Notes under the pieces: generated by a model
What the model was told of the DNA's origin: nothing
Databases searched by the model: none
The model's input: only the letters and a program-made list of their open reading frames with translations
In this document: piece by piece, positions 38,519 through 50,443 of the stretch
Layout: each line of letters opens with the position of its first letter
How positions within the stretch are numbered: position 1 is the first letter of the stretch
Assembly (NCBI RefSeq): GCF_026210795.1
Contig: NC_089439.1
Span: forward strand, 1,736,001 to 1,800,000
Length of the DNA: 64,000 bases
Direction: 5' to 3'
DNA from: Rhizophagus irregularis
Lineage: Eukaryota > Glomeromycota > Glomeromycetes > Glomerales > Glomeraceae
Made by a program: the position numbers and the translations under genes

Positions 38519-39326
38519 TTAAAAAAAAATTATTTTGATTTTTTTTTTATTATTATTATTATTATCAGGTAAGTTGGAGCGCGAACGTAATAAGTTTCTC
38601 GGATTTTTTAGAGCTTGATTTTCCGCTGAAATTAACAAAAGATATGTTAATGAAATAATATGAAATAATAGGACAAAGATATTTTTAAGTAATAAGGAAG
38701 ATACTTACATCGTAATTTGCGTATTTGCCGGTGAAGAGTAGAAATTGATTCTACTTCATGGTTCTCCAGCTCCTCAACCCTATCTTCTGCGTCCCAGAGT
38801 GCATTAATAGTCCTTTGGTGAGCATTTTGGAGCTCTTGTAATGCATTAGTAGTCCTTCGATGAGCATTTTGGAGCTCTTGTATCTTGGTTTGCGAAGCAT
38901 CTAATGCTTTTTTCGTTGCTTTTAACTCCGCAAGGCATGTTCCCAGGCCTCTGTTATAACAATCGACATTCACTGAGCAATAAAAAAAAATACATATACA
39001 GTATATAAAAATAATGGGTGGTTAGCAAAAGCTAAGTGAATAAGTCGATAGTCCTTGGAAGCATTCTTCAGGATTGTTCCATTTAAGAACCGAGACTGCC
39101 CTGGAGGTACAAGACCTCGTCTCTTCAGGTGACCCATCTAAGAACCGGACAGCTCTGGGAGTATAAAACTCCGTCTACAGGCGACTCCATTAGAGAAATA
39201 CAACCATGAACCTTGCGTACGATACCCACTTTTCAAAAATTTTACGGTCGTCATACGCTTCGCTTTGAGCGTCTTAAAACGCTCCTTAGATTTTTTCTGC
39301 GAGGTTGTGGAACGGCGAGAACCCAT
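38519..39326 (-). CDS. Small basic coiled-coil protein of the CACTA-like element
   Basis: Three exons (39326-39230, 38972-38709, 38625-38519) with clean gtgggt, gtaagt donors and cag acceptors give 155 residues. The start MGSRRSTTSQKKSKERF is chosen because it is the first ATG, with a TATATAA box about 70 bp upstream (near 39405-39411). Residues 1-33 are very basic. Residues 40-115 form a coiled coil containing a doubled block (KIQELQNAHRRTTNAL, then QELQNAHQRTINAL). The tail has a poly-Asn stretch. Intron 1 holds a duplicated segment of about 55 bp (39085-39190). A relative on the other strand lies at 46357. No known family recognised; a DNA-binding accessory of the transposase, or dimerisation partner, is a guess from charge and context. 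Confidence 0.65.
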
Positions 39327-39598
39327 AATGGCGTTAATAAAATATAATTGATGAAAAGACAAAAATTATTGAGCGAAAGTAAAGGGCATGGAATGATGAA
39401 AGGTAGACTTTATATAATAAAAATACGCGTCCTGAAAAACGCGAACAAGCTGATGAAAATACACGTGAATTTTAGAATAATTATTTTTAGAATAAGGAGA
39501 ATAGCAACTTTAAATTAGTAATATATTATTTTGAGATTTGAGCCGATTTTTAATAACGTTATTCAAATTTATAGAAAATTCATTTTATTAAAATGTTA

Positions 39599-39805
39599 TT
39601 TTTTTATTTAAAGGAATAACTGCCATATAATTTTTTATCTTTCTCACTTCAACATTAAATTACATGTAATAATACATTATATATTGGTATTATACTATCT
39701 CTATCCATAATTCTATATTACATGATTTTATGTCGTTATATACTTGACAATAAAATCTTATCTTGAGAATCATGAATCGGTTTATACCATTTAACTAGTG
39801 CAAGT
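39599..39805 (-). pseudogene. Second copy of the transposase 3' end
   Basis: This stretch matches 42708-42945, the last exon end of the transposase gene, in the same orientation. It includes an exactly shared stretch of about 30 nt (CATAATTCTATATTACATGA and onward) and the ATACCATTTAACTAGTGC word. It carries deletions and cannot encode protein. It shows that part of the element was duplicated or that two related elements fused. Confidence 0.7.
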
Positions 39806-40450
39806 AATTATTTAAATAGACCTGTCCCTTAAGGTCTATAGGTCCGGAATGTCTAAAAATTTGCAAATCACATGAATTTTCACTCTGGACCCACAATGGT
39901 TAGTATTTACGAGTGATAGTTTAGCCGTTTCCAAACTGATACATACGCCCAATTGCAACAATCATGATTAAAAAAAATACTTTTGTCAATTGATTGGTTA
40001 CTATAAAATCGCCTTATATTGTTCGACATTCCAATTGTCGAAAACGGCAATAATCGTAGTATAATTATTTGTTAATATTTCACGTGAACAAACAAATCAA
40101 TAATTATTTATATAAAACTTTCTCCATCCCTTTATCGAATTTTAGAACGATGGTTGATTGATTGTTTTGTTAAGTAAATTTCATTTTACGATTTTTAATA
40201 GTGATATATACATGATAATTAATTAAGTGATATCGATGGTATCAATTTTTAGTTTAATTTTAATAGTGATATACACATGATAATTAATTTAGTGATATCG
40301 ATGATATTAATTTAATTAAGTGATATCGATGATATTAATTTTTAATTAAGAGATAACGATTATGATATTATTTTAATGATGTAAGTAATGGTTAAATAGG
40401 TGACTTTTCACCTTTCTTTTCGGTTCAATCTTGTTTCTTTACATTATTAA
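39806..40450. promoter_or_regulatory. Upstream region of SR gene copy 1 with TATA box and small repeats
   Basis: TATATAAAA lies at 40109-40117. At 40199-40370 words such as TAAGTGATATCGATGATATT are repeated four times in tandem with small changes. No protein-coding sense apart from a possible leader. The ATG used for the gene (40451) is about 340 bp after the TATA box, so an untranslated first exon and intron may be present. Confidence 0.4.
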
Positions 40451-42530
40451 AATGAAAAAAAAAATAAATTGACGCTTATTCCTATTTCACGTAGCGAATC
40501 ACATCCTCGTTCTCCTTCTCAGGGTCGCTCTCAGCAATATCATCAATCTCCTTCCTCTCACTCCCATCGACGTCGACGTCGACATCATTCTCGTTCTCTC
40601 TCCCCTCTCCCTCCTCTCTCTCTCTCGACGTCGACGTCGACATCATTCTCGTTCTCGACACCATTATGATTCTCTCTCCTCCTCTCCCTCCTCTCACTCT
40701 CGTCGACGTCGACGTCGACATCATTCTCGTTCTCGACACCATTATCATTCTCTCTCCTCCTCTCCCTCCTCTCACTCTCGTCGACGTCGACATCATTATC
40801 ATTCTCGTTCTTCCAATTCTCATTCTCAACAATCCTCTCTCCCCTCTAGGGGGAGATCGTTAACAAAAAGTATTATTATTTATATTTTTATTGAAATTAT
40901 ATTTAATATGACCTGTACTAATTACTTGTAAAATAATAGGAAATTTGCCGGATTTATCGGAAGGTGGTTATATATATATATTATTATCAAATCAATTAAA
41001 AATATAATAAATTTATAATATTTTATTAACTTCTGATAGGTGGACAACAGCAACATCATCAAGAAGAGCAATCTTCGCAATCTTTAGGTGAGGACCCATT
41101 CATATCATCGCTTCATCAACTTCGCGCTTCTTTGCATAACTGTTTTTCCTATTATAAAATTATTAAATCAAGAAATTCAAGAACTAAAAAGCGCGGTATC
41201 ACAATTGTCTAGTCGACTGGAGGCTTTGACAGGCAGTAACTCCAGCCATTCCAGTGATAAGACGATCGCGAGTATAACAACAAGTGTTAATCGAAGTCTA
41301 TCACCCGTAATAAGCAGAAATAAAGGAAAAAAACTATCACCAATGACTCCAGGCTTTAAAAAAACACTTCGTGTAAGTTACACCTCTATTATAAAATATT
41401 TATCTTTTATAATCTTTAATCATATTCATTATTATTTTAAATAGGATGAAGTTGTTCAAATCATTAATAATTTAGGTTCCAGAATTTCGTTTGATGTTTC
41501 ACAAACGTTTAGTGACCAGAAGAAATCAATAAACAAAAAACTTTTACCAGCGGTAAAAGCGGCAATGAATCCATCGATTGAAGTATATGATACCGAGATT
41601 GTTAATGTAATCAAACAGCTTCATAAGTCTCACCGAGATATCTGGAAAATAACCCAGGATGGCAAATTAGATACGCACAGTAGACGTCAACATATGACTT
41701 CTCGGCGAGACCAAGTACGAAATTTAATAAAATGCAAAATTTGTCAATTATTTCTAATTGTCTATGCAATCAATTAACATTATTAATTAACTATTAATTA
41801 ACTTTTTAACAGAAAATGACGCGACGTAAACGCGGTTTACAACACATGATTAACACAAAAGACAAGGTTTTAAATGACTGCAAACCTCAAGAAATTACCT
41901 GGGACGAGTACATGAAAGATTGTGAAAAAATTGTAGTGATCTCGGAACTTCATTCCGATGAGTGGTCATCGGAAGATGAAAATCTTGCCAACAATGAAAA
42001 AAATCTAGAGAAAAGACCAGAACGTTTAGATAAATCGAATTCTGTAATCAAAATACATGAAAAAAAATGGAAATCTACGAGAGTATGTAAAGTTATTTCT
42101 TTATCAATATAACATTTATAAATAATATTTTTTTTTTAATTAGATTAGGAGAATTCTAAGTAGGGCGGATGAAATCGGGGAGAGTATTGGAACTGGTCTA
42201 ATCCGTATGCGTCATCGTTTAGATAATGTCATCGATAATAAAAGTAGACCGACAGAAATAATGCCAGACTGGTGGATTTCTTCCACCTGGGCGCCAGTTA
42301 GCGAAGACAGCGAAGACAGCGAAGACAGCAATGAAAGTCATAATGAAGGTGGCGATAATAATGATGACAATAATAATAATGATGACAATAATAATAATGA
42401 TGACAATAATAATAATGATGACAATAATGATGAGGATGACAATAATAACAATAGTGGCAATAATAATAACAACGAATTCGATGACAACAACAACAACAAC
42501 AACGATAATAACCCTTTAGTAGTTTTATAA
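40451..42530 (+). CDS. SR-rich, coiled-coil, WWISS-motif protein of the element, copy 1
   Basis: Exons about 40451-40868, 41040-41087, 41173-41372, 41445-41714, 41813-42082 and 42144-42530 join in phase by GT-AG introns. The N-terminus is Arg/Ser/His-rich (SPSSHSHRRRRRHHSRS), built from tandem DNA copies of about 93 bp. Then come a short coiled coil (EIQELKSAVSQLSSRLEAL), a conserved basic region (KKLLPAVKAAMNPSIEVYD, RRQHMTSRRDQ, RKRGLQHMINTKD), HSDEWSSEDENLAN, a WWISSTW motif and a long Asp/Asn tail. It is paralogous to 48025-50257. Two frame problems sit in the first exon: the A-run after the ATG and a CT-microsatellite near 40615, so this copy may be broken or mis-assembled there; the later exons are clean. 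No family recognised. SR-type and acidic ends suggest RNA or chromatin contact, by inference only. It converges on the transposase gene with 163 bp between stop codons. Confidence 0.65.
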
Positions 42531-42693
42531 ATATAATATATGTAACAATAATATAATAATAATATAATAAAAATATGATATATCCTTTAATAAAAAAAAT
42601 TAGTTATAATTTAATCAAATACAAATTTTATATAATTCAAATTCGTCATTCCGATTTACATATAAACAATTTTATATAAGATTCATTTGTTTT

Positions 42694-45600
42694 TTAAAAC
42701 GAAATTTTTTTATTTAAAGGAATCACGGCCATATATTCTTTTATCTTTCTCGTTCCAATATTAAAATCACATTTTATAAATTTTCCTAATATATGATGTA
42801 CCGGTATAATACTATCTCGACTCATATCATAAAACCCATTTGTCCATAATTCTATATTACATGATTTTATGTCATCGTCTACTTGACAAAAATATCTTGT
42901 CCTATGATCTTGGGCCGGCCTGTACCATTTAACTAGTGCTAGCGAATAAGTTAATGATGATGAATTTTTTAAATAAATAGTATGTTCAAAATAAAATTGA
43001 ACTTGACCGGGGTATGTGTCTATAGTTCCATCTTCCTGCTCAAAACGAGCTAATATGTATGATGATTTCTCATGACGAGCTGCCTGAATGGAACCAAATA
43101 TATCCGCCCCAATTCTTATTCTACCGTATTGTATAATTTTGGAAATTACAACAATATCGTTATTTGGACCCGTTATAGAATAAATGGGGATGAAATGTTC
43201 TTCATACAAACTATTATAAAACTCAACCAGTAAGTCCAAGACGCGGTTTGGGAGAAATGTTTCTTGGCGCGGTTTCATTAGCAACCCGGGAAAACGTTCT
43301 GTTCCATAAGCCGATTCATTTTCGATAAGTGAAAGCCTCAGAAAATTTTGATACTCATCACTTGTAAAATCGTCAAGTGCAGCCAAGCTTCCTGCAGATT
43401 TTCTAGGCTTTATAATGTCCAAAGTGGTGTTTAATATATTGCTATCGCAATTTGTGAGGTAATAGTTTAAAAAGGAACTTTCAACCATTATTTTTAATAG
43501 CTCTGGTTCAATGTTACGTTTGCTATTTTTATACGATCCTATGTTCTTAAGAAATAAATTGGTCAATCTGTATAAATTAAAAAAAACAATACGATTTTCA
43601 AATCGGCGAAATTAATATATCATACCTAGAATTCCATTCATTCGTTCGAAGCTAAAACACCAAAATGAGGATAAAGGTCCATAATCTAAAGCGCATTCAC
43701 ATATGTGAAGGCATAAATGAAGATTTGGGCTTATTTTTTTTTGTCCGTATTTTTTTTCAATTAATTTATTCATTTCGAGTAGTTTTGTAAATGCTTCGTT
43801 TAGATCACTTTTTTGTAGTTCCCGATTTGTTAAAATTTTACAGGAACGTACGAAATAAGCAAGAATTTTTCGATCGATCTCTCCCAAGAGATTCCATGTG
43901 ATAGGTATTGCAAAAATTAGAACAAACGTCTTCCACATGTCCGCCGTAAAATTTGAAAAGCCGTCGCCAGTGGCTATTCTAACGGGACGGTGACCGAGGT
44001 CACTTGGAAATTTTATCAAGTCGGCTCGCTCTTGCATTATTTTGAGCTTTTCATTATTTAATATACCTTCGTCGATCCAGAGCTTCATTACAATCCACTT
44101 TGCTACCCCGAGAAAGAGGCAGTGCATGGGATCAACTACGCAAAAGCGCACAGAATTAAAATAAGGTAATTGGTATACTTCCGACCAACGAACATGATAT
44201 TGTGAGACATGAGCCTTACGCGATTCTTCGGTTGCACATTTCTTCCATTCACGTGCCTTCTCCCTTATTAAATTAATATCTCTCTCAACAAACCAGTCGT
44301 CAATGTCTTCAAACCCACCAAAATTGGGTTGATTATTTACCAAGTTTGCTGATTTATAGCATCGATAACATGCGATTCGAGCTGATATAAAACCACATAA
44401 TTTTCGAGTCGCAGGAACGTCACTAGCACAACCTATTATCGCGCCACGGATAAAACGACCGTTGTTATATTCGTAGGTTTTTATATGATACCCTTCCCAT
44501 AACCGATTCAGCTGATTTATGATGGGGTATAAGTAATTGTTGATTTCATGTTTCTTTGGCTCTTTAGGACCGGGTATAACTGCTAGTGTGAGAATATTGT
44601 AGGGCTTGAAACGTTCGCTTCGGGGTAAGTTACAAATAACGGCATATATTACACCGACAGAATATTGGGAATTTATATAGGGTTGAAACCAATCCATGTT
44701 TAGCATTAATCCGATATGAGTTTCGGCGTATTCTTTTTTGAAGAATGGTTCTCCTTTGCCATCTTCAAAACTCATCCAAATCCTCCCATCATAAATGTCA
44801 AATAAGGCTTCAGTTTCGTTTTCCCTTTCTGCCCACTTTCGACATGTCACCTCAAAATCTTTGCGACCGAAAAATAGGGTTAGTTGGCGCCTAATGTTAA
44901 CTAATGGAAATGTCATTATCGGACGGATAATTGGATTATTTCCACCATCTTTATTACTGTCTATTTTTTTGACTAGAGGGTTATTACATTTTTGTCGAAA
45001 TCTTTCTATGCTATGATTCGGGTAGTTTATAAAACTACATGTTGGTACTTCGGTTGTGTTTGATATTTCATTTATGTCATACAATTTGTGACATTTATTA
45101 CATGCGGCATATTTGATAATATTCGTTGATATTCCCAATATTTTTTTGGCTACGTACAGGGAGGAAGGAAAAGATGAAAATTTATTTTCATCTACCGTTA
45201 AAAGAAAAAACCTTAGAAATTTAAATAAAGAATCTATTGAAACATTAGGAAGCTTATATCTTTGTTGATATTGTAATATCCATAAGATAATCCAGGTATA
45301 ATTATCATTGTTGATATTAGGAAGTTTTGGTTCACCATCGTCAAAATCTTTTGACGCAAAATTGACTTCTTCCTCATCATCATCTTCAAAATCTTCAGAG
45401 TCTCTATATTCTTCATCGCTTTCAAAATCTCCAAAATTACTGTCTTCGTCATCATCTTCAAAATCGCTAGAAACACCATCTTCGTCATCATCTTCAAACC
45501 TTTCAGAATCTCTATTTTCGTCGTCATAGTCTTCAAAATCTCTATCTTGATCATCATTCATATCTCTTCCGTTATCCGGTAATAAATTTTCAAGAATGTG

Positions 45601-45957
45601 ATCAGATATTTTCCCTTTCTTTGTGAATTTATGTTTTGCCGATTCATGTATAGGTATCATCTCGAGTAAAGGTTCGCATTCCATTGCATTATTATCGTCA
45701 GTATATTGTCCAACATCAGAAGGCCCAGCCTCTTGATAATCATCACCAAAATTATTAGATGGATTAGCATTAGAAGGCTCAGCTTCTTGATAATTGTTAC
45801 TAAAATTATTATTCGCATAAGATATATTATATTTTAACCCATGTTTAGTTTTCGTTCTTAGGTCCACTAACTTGCCATTACATTCTTTACAAAAGCAGTA
45901 TACTTTAGTTCTTATTCTTGTTCTATTAGATTTGGCAACAGCTCGAGGGTTAGACAT
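42694..45957 (-). CDS. CACTA Tnp2/Plavaka-type transposase
   Basis: Main exon 45957-about 43624 and last exon about 43566-42694. The N-terminus has a Cys motif (YCFCKEC) and long Asp/Glu-Ser repeats. A second Cys cluster (YAACNKCHKLYD) precedes the catalytic region. MLNMDWFQPYINSQYSVG carries the first Asp, GCASDVPATRKLCGF the second, CVVDPMHCLFLG is the usual HxxLLG-like block, and SFWCFSFERMNGILG carries the Glu. These match Tnp2/Transposase_21-like Plavaka enzymes, which cut both ends of CACTA elements. The obvious intron (gtatga...tacag) leaves exon phases 1 and 2, which do not agree, so either splicing is unusual or one base is lost near 43565-43625. Otherwise both frames are open over 1,070 codons, unlike the other mobile genes here. 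Start chosen at the first ATG; a TATATATATAA lies near 46190. Confidence 0.85.
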
Positions 45958-46040
45958 TTTTTTATCTAGAAAATTTTTTGAAAATTTTTTTTTATATAGG
46001 AAATTTTTTTGAAAAATTTTTTTATCTAGGAAATTTTTTG
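45958..46040. repeat. Threefold short repeat upstream of the transposase
   Basis: Three copies of a unit of about 27-30 bp, of the form TATCTAGGAAATTTTTTGAA, lie directly before the transposase ATG (minus strand). They fall in its 5' leader or core promoter. Copy number could affect expression; that is inference. Confidence 0.5.
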
Positions 46041-46356
46041 AGATCCTGAATTAATATTAAAAGTTAATTTCTGATTCACAAAAAGCCGCTAGATACTTAT
46101 TAAAGTGAAACAATCAGCCACATTTTTTTAATTTGTATTAATTATAATATTACAAATATTTACTCAAAATCTTTCGGGATTTTAACCAATTTATATATAT
46201 ATGATTGGAAAATACCACCTGACAGGCACTTTTGCGCCTCTCCCACCCCCTAAAATATAGCATAATGAATGTTATTAGCCATTTTTAGCAATAATACATG
46301 CTTTATTCATCGAATTATAAATTCCGAGATTAGCCAGAAAGATTATTTTCGCAAAA

Positions 46357-46762
46357 ATGGGCAAACCATCGTTGAATTCTCGCAAATCCTCGCGAAATCG
46401 CAAAAAAAAATAGAAGAGAGCGAATGCTAAAGGAATTAAAGGGGTAGGATAAGGAAGTTGCCGATTTGCAAGTCCAGTTGCTGGACTTTAAAAAAGTTGT
46501 GTACGATTCGGGAGAGAAATTACTTAATAAGTTGGAGAAAAGTTCCCGTGAAAACAATAATTTGGTGGAGTGGTTAAAAATATACGACGAAAAAATAAAA
46601 GACTATGAAAAAGAAATTTATGATTTAAATTTACGATTATATTTTTCGCAACAACATCAACAAACGCAGCCGCAACAACAATCGCAACAACAATCGCAAC
46701 AACAATCGCAATCACCTACATTTAGCAGCTTATCAGAATACTTCAAATTTCACAAGTCATGA
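46357..46762 (+). pseudogene. Small basic coiled-coil gene, second copy, broken
   Basis: MGKPSLNSRKSSRNRKKK starts at 46357 and ends in a TAG after a run of nine A. One base less in that run gives a basic stretch that ends at another TAG (near 46447). The same frame then continues with DKEVADLQVQLLDFKKVVY to 46762, ending in a Gln/Ser repeat (QQQSQQQSQ). Basic head plus coiled coil mirrors the intact gene at 38519-39326, though sequence identity is low. It lies between the transposase and SR gene copy 2, opposite in strand to the transposase. Either it is a pseudogene, or an unrecognised intron or an assembly error is involved. Confidence 0.5.
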
Positions 46763-47534
46763 TTAATCAATTATATTTCATTTTTTCATTTTTTAATTTG
46801 AAAATTCCTTTATATTTTGTAAATATGATGTTTTTTTTTGGCTATTAAACCAGCTTCTTTTTCATAATATAAGATAAGATAATATTAATACCTTTAAAAT
46901 CGATTTAAAATGTCATAAATTTTGTATAAATCTAATAGTAATTAATCATCATACTGCATGTAACAAGTATCTCAACGAACGATTTGTCCATCAGCGCCGA
47001 ATGATCGTGATAAACTTGCATCTATCATTTTAGTAGTAATACATATGAACTATAATTTAAACAAAAAGTCAGTCTAGTATGGGGATCATCCTCCCTATCG
47101 ACATGGGGAACATCTCCCTGTAGATGTTATTCATGTACGCAGGCAGAATGGAACTCAGAACTTTATTACATCAACGATGTTATTAGTGGTTAAATTTATG
47201 CGCTGTTTTTTTAATCAAGTTTCATAAAGAATGAAAAAAAAAATTTTGGCGATTTTGTATGTTATCTAGTTGAAAGATTTTATATTATTTTTTATTAAAA
47301 ATTAATTGATTGAGTTATTTTTAATCAAAATATCAAAATCACGTATAAAAGTATAAAAAGTTATTCTTTTATTGCCCAATAAGTACTAATTTTCTGCCTT
47401 GGGCGCAGTTTGTTACTACACGTGACTGGATGACGCATAAGTGTCACGCGCCAGATGCATAAATCCTACAAAATCGGAGGTGCCGATCATGATATATTTG
47501 TGTATGTTTACCACGCTTTCTTCGACGATATTTA
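46763..47534. other. AT-rich spacer inside the element
   Basis: No gene seen. A short GC-balanced part (47395-47480) contains CACGTGACTGG and may be promoter-like. Confidence 0.4.
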
Positions 47535-47700
47535 TATCGCTTTTTTTCGTTCACATCACAGTTCGAAATATTTCCTCTCTCTTTTCGTTCACATCACAGT
47601 TCGAAAATATTTCCTCTCTCTTTTCGTTCACATCACAGTTTCGAAAATATTTTCTATCGCTTTTTGCGTTCACATCACGGTTTCAAAAATATTTCCTATT
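47535..47700. repeat. Minisatellite of about 40 bp, four copies
   Basis: The unit TTCGTTCACATCACAGTTTC...ATATTTCCTCTCTC is repeated four times with small length changes, so it stays open in two frames. That explains the overlapping frames there; I do not regard them as genes. It lies upstream of the TATA box of SR gene copy 2. Confidence 0.6.
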
Positions 47701-47938
47701 GCTTTTTCGTCACGTATCGCTATTTCGTCGCGTCACAGATTTCCTACCGGAAAAACAAACTTCCGTAAGTAATTAATTTAATTAAGTTTAATGATATTAA
47801 TTGATTATTAATATATTTAATTGATGGATAGCGATGTAGTATAAATTTATTGATATGTGATAACGAAGTTAATAATTTATTTTATGTTTATTTTGATTAG
47901 GCAATTACGCGTTAAATGATAGGATGATTCAAAATATG

Positions 47939-47947
47939 TATATAAAG
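47939..47947 (+). promoter_or_regulatory. TATA box of SR gene copy 2
   Basis: TATATAAAG, 78 bp before the ATG at 48025, followed by a CT-rich stretch (TTTTTATCTCTTGTCCG) typical of a fungal start region. Confidence 0.55.
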
Positions 47948-48024
47948 TGCCTTTTTATCTCTTGTCCGATCTTTAATAATAAATACCATAATGAAAAGAT
48001 TTAAATTTTTACAAATTTCTCGGG

Positions 48025-50257
48025 ATGCATAGGAACCTCAATACTAGATCTCAACAAAAAGAATCAGATTCCCGTTCTCACTCACATCGTTCTCATCAAC
48101 GATCCCATTCACGTTGTTCCCATCGTCGTTCTCACTCACGTCGTTCTCATCAATGATCCCATTCACGTCGTTCCCATCGTCGTTCTCACTCACGTCGTTC
48201 TCATCAACGATCCCACTCACGTCGTTCTCACTCACGTCGTTCACATCGTCGTTCTCATTCACGTCGTTCCCATTATCGTTCCCAACCTCGTAGTCGTAGT
48301 CATTCCCAATCTCGTAGTCGTAGTTATTCCCAATCTCGTAGTCGTAGTCGTTCCCAATCTTGTAGTCGTAGTCGTAGTCGTTCCCAATCTCGTAGTCACC
48401 GATTACGACAACAACATATCTCTCCATCCCATTCTAGTTCCCCTATCCGTTCACGTCGACATCATCGATCACATAAATCACAATCTAGATCCCACAGTTC
48501 TAACCATCATCGATCCTATTATGAAGTATCTGATTCTAATGATCAATTTACCACTCTCTCATCCAAAGATTCATCACCACAAAATAGAGGGAGATCATTA
48601 ACAAAAAGTAATATTATTTAAATTAGTCTTAATTACATTTCAAAACATATACCGATTTAACATAATTATTATAGGAACACTTACAAATCAATCTTCGATA
48701 TTGCAAAATCAACCTTCCTCTTCAATTACTCCAGCTCTAAATAGCGGTATTATTTCCCTCACGCTCCTATTCTGACTTACATGTAAAAAAAAAATTTCAA
48801 AATGAATTATATTAAATACTGACTTATAATAGGTGGCGTTGAAAACCAAGAAATTCAAGAATTAAGAAATGTAATCTTAAATCTCACACAACGCTTAAAT
48901 AACCTAACCGAAAAAAATGCTAGTCATGAAGAACCTTTAGTTAATCGTCCCAATAGAAGCTTATCGCCTATTCTTATTAGAGAACAGAAACGTGAGCTGC
49001 CACTCATGTCAAGTAATTATAAGAAGACACTTCACGTAAATATACATTTTTATTAAAATTTATCTTTATTAAATTAAATATTTGATCATTTAATGACTGT
49101 TTTATTAAATAGGATGAAGTAGTCCATATTCTCAATAATCTTAATCAGTCGCTTCAATTCGACCTATCAAAGACGTACAGTGAACAAAAAAAAACAATAG
49201 AAAGAAAACTTTTGCCAGCAGTAAAATCGGCCATGAATCCTTCTATTGTAGCATATGATATAGAGATAGTAAGAATCATAAAACAATTGCATAAATCTCG
49301 CCGAGAGATTTGGAAACTGCAAAAAGAGGGTAAAATGCCGGAACATACCAAAAGACAACACATGATATCCAGAAGGGATCAGGTATAAAATTCATTATTT
49401 AATAATAAAAACATATACAATTAATTAATTTTTTAATTTACTCTTCAATAGAAGATGTCCCGGCGCAGAAGAGGATTGCAGCACATGATATCGACACGAG
49501 ACAAACTTTTGACTGAATGCCAACCTCGTAACTTAAAATGGGAAGAATTTATCAAAGATTGTATAAAGGCGACTAATACTTCAGACATACACTCGGACGA
49601 ATGGTCCACAGAAGACGAGGAATTAGCAAACAAAGAACGCAGTAAAAATACAAGATCAGGTCGATTAATTAACAATAATTCAGTAATAAAGATTTACGAC
49701 AAGAAGTGGCGGTCGTCGGGAGTATGCGAAGTCGTGATGTTATTAATGAATATAACATTTATGCTTAATAAATTATAAATTTTTATTAGATTCAAAAAAT
49801 TCTACATCGATCGGAAGAAATTGGTATTAGCATCGGATCTGGTTTAAGTCGTCCACGTTACCGCTCAGATGAAAATTTTGACAAAAAAAGCAAACCAAAG
49901 GAGAACATTCCCAGTTGGTGGATTTCGTCAAGCTGGGTTGCACAAGAATCCGACGAAGATGGTGATGAAGAGGATAATAGTGACGACGATAACAATGACG
50001 ATAACAATGACGACAATAACGACAAAGATAAAAACAATGCTAGTAACGATAAAAACGACAATAACGTTAACGATGATAATAACGATAAGAATGATGACGA
50101 TAAGAATGATGACGATAAGAAAACCGATAATAATGATTATATTTTTATCGATGACAGCGATGAAAAGGATGATCCATTTCGACTAGTGGTTCCAAAAGAA
50201 ATTATTAGGAGATCAACTACTAAAAAACGTTCTCTTTTAAAAAGTGAAAGAAAATAG
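48025..50257 (+). pseudogene. SR-rich, coiled-coil, WWISS-motif protein of the element, copy 2
   Basis: Six exons parallel copy 1: about 48025-48606, 48676-48746, 48834-49036, 49114-49383, 49452-49731 and 49790-50257. Exon 1 encodes long runs of SHSRRSH and SRSRSQ dipeptides. One TGA at 48154-48156 interrupts it where the neighbouring units read CGA. Downstream: EIQELRNVILNLTQRLNNL coiled coil, KLLPAVKSAMNPSIVAYD, RRRRGLQHMISTRDK, HSDEWSTEDEELANKE, SWWISSSW and a Asp/Asn/Lys tail ending KKRSLLKSERK. Exon borders sit at the same places as in copy 1 and protein identity in the central exons is high (estimated by eye at over half), so the pair arose by duplication within this element's lineage. 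The exon 1 stop would disable it unless translation starts downstream. Confidence 0.68.
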
Positions 50258-50443
50258 TAAGATGATTATAGCACATAGTAATAATAAATATAGCAAGAAT
50301 ATAATAATAAATATATCATAAACTGCAAAATAAAAAAACGTATATTACAATGTGTTCATATAAATTAAAATCGGTCAATAATAGAAAAAAACGGGTAATG
50401 ATGAATTACGAAAAAATCAAAAATAGAAAGATTCTGGCTTACT

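Noticed and set aside
40482-40832. Minus frame rich in Arg/Met/Ser
   Set aside because: Complement of the tandem SR repeats of SR gene copy 1.
42331-42530. Separate gene of Ile/Met repeats in another frame
   Set aside because: Shadow of the Asp/Asn-rich tail of SR gene copy 1.
45308-45529. Ser-rich plus frame
   Set aside because: Shadow of the Asp/Glu-Ser repeats of the transposase on the minus strand.
47441-47776. Two overlapping plus frames with Phe/Ser repeats
   Set aside because: They follow from a 40-bp minisatellite open in several frames; upstream of a TATA box, so probably not coding.
48044-48427. Minus frame with Asn-Asp-Tyr repeats
   Set aside because: It is the complement of the SR-coding repeats of the plus gene; exon chain and TATA box support the plus strand.
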